A stretch of 10,688 nt of DNA from Candidatus Woesearchaeota archaeon (GTDB lineage: Archaea; Nanobdellota; Nanobdellia; Woesearchaeales; JACPBV01): positions 1 to 10,688 of the forward strand of contig JAHWHQ010000073.1 of the NCBI GenBank assembly GCA_019323195.1. The letters are read 5' to 3'. Positions 6,249-10,688 of the stretch are shown here, piece after piece. Position 1 is the stretch's first letter; every line of letters begins with the position of its first letter. Position numbers and translations under genes: made by a program. Below the pieces are notes generated by a model, which was given only the letters and a program-made list of their open reading frames with translations, was not told the DNA's origin and searched no databases.

Positions 6249-6258
6249 ATTTAAAAGT
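6249..6258 (-). promoter_or_regulatory. Putative TATA box for the kinase-isomerase pair
   Basis: The minus strand reads CTTTTAAATA, with GGTAAA just upstream. Its centre is about 26 bases before ATG 6227, the same spacing as the other predicted promoters here. It overlaps the gap after the glycosyltransferase stop, so kinase and isomerase may be transcribed separately from the upstream genes. Confidence 0.45.
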
Positions 6259-6264
6259 TTACCT

Positions 6265-7461
6265 TTAGGATAATAGTTGCCTGTTTTCCTTTAGGAATTT
6301 TGAGCCTATCCTGGAGGGGAACCCATAAAAAGGGCAGTTCTTTTTAAAAAGCGATTTGAATTTTTTTTGTAAATCTTCATCCTCTTTTTTCGTCTTCCAT
6401 GACCCTTCCAGCCTTTTATTCATCTCTGTAATGATATCCGTTATCTCATTAGGGGTGTTGTCCACTAATCTTATTTTTGATCTTTCATATTGCTTGCTTA
6501 GACTAAAAGAATGGATTCCTGCCGCACATACCTCCCTCTCTGAAAGAAACCTCCCCTTATCAATAGACCATATTTTCTTCATTATAAAAAGGTCTGACTT
6601 AGAACATGGAAAATGCGCTGATGGCGCCTTATTAACAAATATAAGTGGTCTATTGAAGATTCTGGCAACCATATTTATCCCGCATCCGTCGCCGACAAAA
6701 AACCTGCATTTTGCTGGAAGATAAATATCCCCGAAATCTGTCCTATACTCGCTTGCATAGTCAATAATCCTTGGGTTATTCAGGTGCGGAAGTTTTTTCT
6801 CAACTATGTGCCCCATACGTATAGCAAACCCTCCTCTTGAAGCTACATACTTCATGGCCTTCACAGCATTATTTATATCCCAATCTCTATAGTTATGGCC
6901 GCTGCAGTTGGTCTTAAGGGCATTTTTAAGATAAGCGGAATCCCTTGCATGAAAACAGACAAACCAGTCCTTTTCAGTTATGCCCATTTTCTTAAGAAGC
7001 TCTTTTCCTTTTTTTTCCTCGGCTTCTGTAAATTTAAGGGAGGGATTGCCATGATTGAACTCAAGATACTCATTTTTATTAAAGTACAGGTCCTTAAATA
7101 ATCCCATCCGGTTTAAAATAGAATAATTGCCATAAAAAGTCTGAAATATTACATTCGAAAATAGATAATGAGGTATCTCCACGATTTTAATTTCCCTTTT
7201 AAACATCTCCAGAAGCTGCCTATTGCATGGTTTATCTCCTGTAATCCCTATATACCTTATCCTCTTTTTTCTCCTCTTTAGATTTAACCTCCTTAAGAAT
7301 ACTTCCATCTTCCCGGCTAGATGGCCGATGCGCAAGTCGTCAACAGCAACAAAAATTACGCCAAAGATGGCCCTTATAACGAACAGAATTAAAGCTGCAG
7401 GGATGAGAAACAGATTCATAAAGAGGTAATAGGAATATCTAAATATATTTTTTATATTCAT
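6265..7461 (-). CDS. Putative membrane-anchored glycosyltransferase, TIGR04372 family
   Basis: This 398-residue protein resembles the TIGR04372 putative glycosyltransferases found in surface-glycan clusters. One hydrophobic segment (about 12-40) should anchor it in the membrane, with the rest in the cytoplasm. Family hallmarks are DLRIGHLAGKMEVFLRR (about 42-58), the nucleotide-sugar-type strand VCFHARDSAY (168-177), the HNYRDWDI block (189-196), IRMGH, and DFGDIYLPAKCRFFVGDGCG (242-261). The last of these ends in the glycine-rich loop that probably binds the donor phosphate. The family has no well-established donor or acceptor, so the sugar it transfers is unknown. It follows the epimerase gene by 14 bases, consistent with cotranscription. 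The assignment rests on recalled motifs, not an alignment. Confidence 0.75.
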   Translation of the reverse strand: MNIKNIFRYSYYLFMNLFLIPAALILFVIRAIFGVIFVAVDDLRIGHLAGKMEVFLRRLNLKRRKKRIRYIGITGDKPCNRQLLEMFKREIKIVEIPHYLFSNVIFQTFYGNYSILNRMGLFKDLYFNKNEYLEFNHGNPSLKFTEAEEKKGKELLKKMGITEKDWFVCFHARDSAYLKNALKTNCSGHNYRDWDINNAVKAMKYVASRGGFAIRMGHIVEKKLPHLNNPRIIDYASEYRTDFGDIYLPAKCRFFVGDGCGINMVARIFNRPLIFVNKAPSAHFPCSKSDLFIMKKIWSIDKGRFLSEREVCAAGIHSFSLSKQYERSKIRLVDNTPNEITDIITEMNKRLEGSWKTKKEDEDLQKKFKSLFKKNCPFYGFPSRIGSKFLKENRQLLS

Positions 7462-7475
7462 TTTAGTATAATTTA

Positions 7476-8465
7476 TTAGGCCTTATGTATATATTCAAGC
7501 GGTTCTGATGAAATAACGTTCCAATTATCATTTACCCACCCAATAACCTCATCTAAACCTTTATCAATTTCAATTTTAGGCTCCCACTTAAACTCTTTTT
7601 TTGCCTTACTAGAATCCAGTATATAAGCATCATCAAGCCCAAGCCTTGTTGGAACATTCTCTACTGCTGAATCAAAGCCCACTTTCATTTTTTTGCAGAT
7701 CATTCCTACAATATCCCTTACAGAGATAAGGTTATTGGTTGACAGATGGTATACTTCTCCGGGTTTTGCCTTTTCCATGATATTTAGTGTTGCAGAGCTT
7801 ACATCATCCATATGTATGAATGCCCTTCTGGCTTCACCTCCTCCGTGTAGGGGTATTTTTATTCCTTTCTTGATATATACTATTGAACGCGGGATTATCT
7901 TAAAAAACTGCTGCCCAGGACCATAAACATTGGCTGCCCTTGTAAAGACAGCAGGAAAATTAAAGGTTTTTACCATAAGCTGTATAAACGTATCAGCAGC
8001 AGCCCGTGAAGCTGCATAAGGGGTGCTTGGATGGAATGGGAAATCTTCCTTGACCATTCCACTGCAGCTTCCGTAAACCTCCGGTGTAGAGATATGGACA
8101 TACTTTTTAAGGTATTTCCTTTCTTTCAGACTATTAATTAGCTCAACTGTAGAAAGAACATTAGTTCTATACCAGTGCTCCGGATGCTCCCAGCTTTGCC
8201 CGACCATGCTTTGTGAAGCAAAATTGACAATATAAGGTGGCTCTTCCTTATCCAAAATATCCAGAATCCTTCCCATGTCCTTATTAAGGTCGAGCTGGTG
8301 AAATTCAAATTCTGATAAACTGCCCCTCTTGTAAGGTAGGTAAATGTCCTTCTTCTCTGGAGACCGGCTCATGCCTATGGCAGCATATTTAGTTTTATCT
8401 AAAAGAAAATCTATAAAATGGCTTCCTGAAAAAGAATTGCTTCCTATAACTGCTACTTTTTCCAT
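7476..8465 (-). CDS. NAD(P)-dependent NDP-sugar epimerase/4,6-dehydratase (extended SDR)
   Basis: This 329-residue extended short-chain dehydrogenase resembles dTDP-glucose or GDP-mannose 4,6-dehydratases, which make 4-keto-6-deoxy sugars. The Rossmann loop is G8-S-N-S-F-S-G14 (GxxSxxG, not the usual GxxGxxG). NFASQSMVG (81-89) is the typical NAA/FASQ block, and STPEVYG (126-132) holds the dehydratase-position Glu129, with Pro128 where dTDP-glucose dehydratases have Asp. The catalytic YxxxK is Tyr150-A-A-S-Arg154, so Lys is replaced by Arg. The NVYGPGQ, GGGEARRAFIHMDDV and C-terminal DSSKAKKEFKWEP blocks are standard. A TTG at 8483 would add six residues, but ATG 8465 matches the family start, with GAGGT about 11 bases upstream. 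It lies between a SPASM protein and the glycosyltransferase. Confidence 0.88.
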   Translation of the reverse strand: MEKVAVIGSNSFSGSHFIDFLLDKTKYAAIGMSRSPEKKDIYLPYKRGSLSEFEFHQLDLNKDMGRILDILDKEEPPYIVNFASQSMVGQSWEHPEHWYRTNVLSTVELINSLKERKYLKKYVHISTPEVYGSCSGMVKEDFPFHPSTPYAASRAAADTFIQLMVKTFNFPAVFTRAANVYGPGQQFFKIIPRSIVYIKKGIKIPLHGGGEARRAFIHMDDVSSATLNIMEKAKPGEVYHLSTNNLISVRDIVGMICKKMKVGFDSAVENVPTRLGLDDAYILDSSKAKKEFKWEPKIEIDKGLDEVIGWVNDNWNVISSEPLEYIHKA

Positions 8466-8507
8466 AATTAGGTAAAACCTCAAATATTTGTTCTGCTTCC
8501 CCTGTCT

Positions 8508-9497
8508 CTAATTCCGGTCGGATATTTCAGTCTTATCAGCATATTCTGATGATACGCTTTCTTTATCCGTAGGTTCATCCCATACATTACAATTTTGGCA
8601 TATATCTATATCTGATTTTTTCCGGTTCAAATGCAGTTCCCGTTTTTGATTTAAAAGCTTTGATTTCCATAATTCTTCAATGGAACTTGATTCCACATTA
8701 CCTACTGGATGCTTATTTTTAAAATCAACGTTACAAAGTGGAACATCTCCATTGGAAAAAATTACCATCAATGACCAAAGTGCAACACAAGGCAGATTTG
8801 GCTCAAAGCTTTGCGCAATAGGTTTAAAATTATCCAATTGCCCCCCCCAATTAAAGATGTTATGGTAGTATACCCTGTCATTTTCTGATACCTTCTTGGA
8901 CCAATGTTCCTTAAATTCAGGCCATTCACTAAAATTACTTTTTTGGCGGATCATACGGATCCAAATTTTTGTTTCAGGTCTGATCCTGTTGCGCAGTTCT
9001 ATGAATCTCAGCGCATTTTTAATGACTTCATCAAATTTAAGGCCCACCCTGATATTCTCATAAGTCTCTTTATATAAGCTGTCTATAGAAAGTATTACCA
9101 AATCTATTCCTGCATTTAATAATTCCTTTGATTTAGATTCCGTGAGAAGAGACACGTTTGTGCTGATAGCGATATCCTTGACATGCCCTTTTTTCAGCAT
9201 TGCTACGCGGTCAGCTAATTTCTTGTCCAGTAAAGGTTCACCATCCCTATACAAACTGACCCTTTTTATTTGGTTAGCATGTTTAATTATCTCATCAGCA
9301 ATTTTTTTAAATAGTTGGTCTGAAATTGGCTCTGGCTTTCTTCCCCAGTCCTTTGTCGGGCACATGGGGCATCTTGCATTACAAGCCTTAAGTGTTTCTA
9401 TCTCTAGATATCTTGGAAATTTTAATAAATCCTCATAACTTTCACTATTACTAATCCTTTTGGTTAAATATTCTTCTAATTTGATGTTGCCCTTCAT
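8508..9497 (-). CDS. Radical SAM/SPASM domain protein
   Basis: This 329-residue predicted iron-sulfur enzyme cleaves SAM to a 5'-deoxyadenosyl radical. The main [4Fe-4S] site is the CxxxCxxC motif C39-N-A-R-C43-P-M-C46. The GGE-type SAM-binding motif appears as YRDGEPLL (about 83-90), and STNVSLL and LSIDSLYKETYE continue the TIM barrel. A C-terminal SPASM/twitch domain carries C237, C255, C300 and C303 plus the typical VGNVESSSIEELW. Such domains hold a second cluster in peptide- and sugar-modifying enzymes. In a glycan cluster it could dehydrate, epimerise or otherwise modify a sugar or a peptide carrier; the substrate is unknown. No leader peptide gene is visible. It starts 21 bases after the upstream radical SAM stop and precedes the dehydratase by 42 bases. 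Confidence 0.87.
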   Translation of the reverse strand: MKGNIKLEEYLTKRISNSESYEDLLKFPRYLEIETLKACNARCPMCPTKDWGRKPEPISDQLFKKIADEIIKHANQIKRVSLYRDGEPLLDKKLADRVAMLKKGHVKDIAISTNVSLLTESKSKELLNAGIDLVILSIDSLYKETYENIRVGLKFDEVIKNALRFIELRNRIRPETKIWIRMIRQKSNFSEWPEFKEHWSKKVSENDRVYYHNIFNWGGQLDNFKPIAQSFEPNLPCVALWSLMVIFSNGDVPLCNVDFKNKHPVGNVESSSIEELWKSKLLNQKRELHLNRKKSDIDICQNCNVWDEPTDKESVSSEYADKTEISDRN

Positions 9498-9518
9498 TTT
9501 GATATTATTTTTAAATAC

Positions 9519-10688
9519 CTAAGACTCTAAACCAGTACTCCTCCTTGTTTTTACCCGCCATTGCTGCAGTTCTTCTAAAGTTATTCCATTCATCTCGGCA
9601 ATTATGGGCCACTTATTCTTATCTTTAAAGTTTATTCTATCCCATTCGAATGCCCTAAGAATCTGCAGTTCCTGGGGAGTAAATTCATTTGTTGTTATTA
9701 ATGCTTTTCCATATCCTTTAAAATCTAGATTAGTAAATCCAAAATTTTTTGTTAGTAAATTATCCCTCTTAGCAATCTCGTAAAGTTCAGTCTTAGGAAG
9801 AGGTGTTGCTATGCTGAAAGAAACATAATCTAAAGCAAGTTCCTCAGCAAAATGAATTGTTTTCCTTATTTGTTCCCATTTTTCGCCAGGAATTCCAAGA
9901 ACAAACATCGCAGTTACGATAATACCCAGTGAACGTGCTTTATTGACTGCCTTCCAGACCGTATCAAGTTTTCTATAGGGTTTTTTCATCAACTCTAAAA
10001 CTTCTTCACACCCAGATTCAATTGCAATTGCAATCTGATAACAGCCGCTTTCTTTTGCAAGTTCTAGAATTTCATCATCTAATGCATAGACAGCGACATT
10101 TGGCGATTTCCATTTAAAAAAATATTTTTTCCTTAGTTCTATTAAGCCAAGCAGTATTTTTTTCATTCTTGTTCTGTTTAAGTAGATATTATCATCTAAG
10201 AAAATAATTTCTTTTATTTTATATTTTTCCAGAAGCCATTCAACCTCTTTCAATACATTTTCTGCTGATCTGAATCTAATCTTTGGTCCGTTTATTGCTT
10301 TGCTGCTGCAAAAAATACAATTAAAAGGGCATCCTCTTGATGTTATGGTAAATGCGTAAGGAAAGTTTTGAGGGTATATAAAGTAACTATATTTATTTCC
10401 TTTATTTGCATAGGCATAAAAATCCAAATCACTATAATCTGGAAAAGGCAGTGCGTCTAAATCTTGAATATAGTTTAATACCTTTTGAACAATAACTTCT
10501 TTGTCTTTTTTATAAGCCAAACCGTCTATATCTTCAATTGAAAAATTTTTGTTTTCCAGGTATTTTAATAATCTTGGAAATCTGAATTCTCCCTCTCCCA
10601 TAATAGCATAATCGATATTATCATCGCTCATAATCATCCGTGGCAATAATGTTGGATAGATGCCACCTACGATTACTGTTATTTCTTG
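9519..10688 (-). CDS. B12-binding-type radical SAM protein (5' end beyond window)
   Basis: The reading frame is open to the right edge, so the N-terminus, including most of the cobalamin-binding domain, is outside the window; 389 residues are visible. The first codons give VIVGGIYPTLLP, the end of a B12-binding Rossmann-like domain, then IDYAIMGEGE. The radical SAM core follows with the TSRGCPFNCIFC CxxxCxxC motif (visible residues 120, 124 and 127), IFLDDN and FVLGIPGE. Proteins of this class methylate unreactive carbons or make ring changes on lipids, sugars or peptides, using cobalamin and SAM. Its position at the head of the minus-strand series suggests a role in the same glycan or lipid pathway, but no substrate can be assigned. 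The TTG at 10646 is not a start, since coding similarity continues upstream of it. Confidence 0.88.
   Translation of the reverse strand, partial: QEITVIVGGIYPTLLPRMIMSDDNIDYAIMGEGEFRFPRLLKYLENKNFSIEDIDGLAYKKDKEVIVQKVLNYIQDLDALPFPDYSDLDFYAYANKGNKYSYFIYPQNFPYAFTITSRGCPFNCIFCSSKAINGPKIRFRSAENVLKEVEWLLEKYKIKEIIFLDDNIYLNRTRMKKILLGLIELRKKYFFKWKSPNVAVYALDDEILELAKESGCYQIAIAIESGCEEVLELMKKPYRKLDTVWKAVNKARSLGIIVTAMFVLGIPGEKWEQIRKTIHFAEELALDYVSFSIATPLPKTELYEIAKRDNLLTKNFGFTNLDFKGYGKALITTNEFTPQELQILRAFEWDRINFKDKNKWPIIAEMNGITLEELQQWRVKTRRSTGLES

Noticed and set aside
7476..8465. HldD, the ADP-heptose epimerase that would complete the pathway
   Set aside because: The N-terminal loop, the STPEVYG block and overall motifs fit dehydratase-type SDRs better than HldD, so I did not assign it.
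1..10688. CRISPR array, tRNA, rRNA or insertion sequence
   Set aside because: There are no regularly spaced repeats, no cloverleaf that I can draw, and no transposase or terminal inverted repeats.

Overview
The window comes from an archaeal genome, most likely an uncultivated lineage; I cannot place the phylum. The evidence is an archaeal-type Trm1 tRNA methyltransferase, an archaeal elongation factor 1-beta next to a 58-residue four-CxxC zinc-ribbon protein (a characteristic archaeal pair), and TATA-type promoter elements about 25-28 bases upstream of several start codons with no room for a Shine-Dalgarno leader. By eye, base composition runs from moderately GC-rich (trm1) to clearly AT-rich (acetyltransferase and radical SAM genes).

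Left part, about 1-2407, is housekeeping. A non-coding, hairpin-rich stretch (1-240) precedes trm1 (+). A GNAT acetyltransferase (-) converges on trm1 and overlaps its 3' end by 39 bases. Next come aEF-1beta and the zinc-ribbon gene, both on the minus strand and separated by one base.

Right part, 2408-10688, is a surface-glycan or glycolipid locus. From a divergent promoter region (2408-2550), a Wzx-type flippase and an RfaE2/HldE-C-like sugar-phosphate nucleotidyltransferase run on the plus strand. Converging on them is a minus-strand series, in transcription order: a B12-binding radical SAM protein (cut by the right edge), a SPASM radical SAM protein, an NDP-sugar epimerase/dehydratase, a TIGR04372-type glycosyltransferase, a PfkB-family sugar kinase (RfaE1-like) and a GmhA-like SIS isomerase.

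Inferred logic: isomerase, kinase and nucleotidyltransferase together resemble the core of the NDP-heptose route, here with kinase and nucleotidyltransferase as separate genes on opposite strands. The dehydratase would make a second activated sugar, the glycosyltransferase would attach a residue, and the flippase would export the lipid-linked product. The two radical SAM enzymes may modify the sugar, lipid or an associated peptide; their substrates cannot be read from sequence. No GmhB-type phosphatase or HldD epimerase is visible here. I found no rRNA, tRNA, CRISPR array or insertion sequence.
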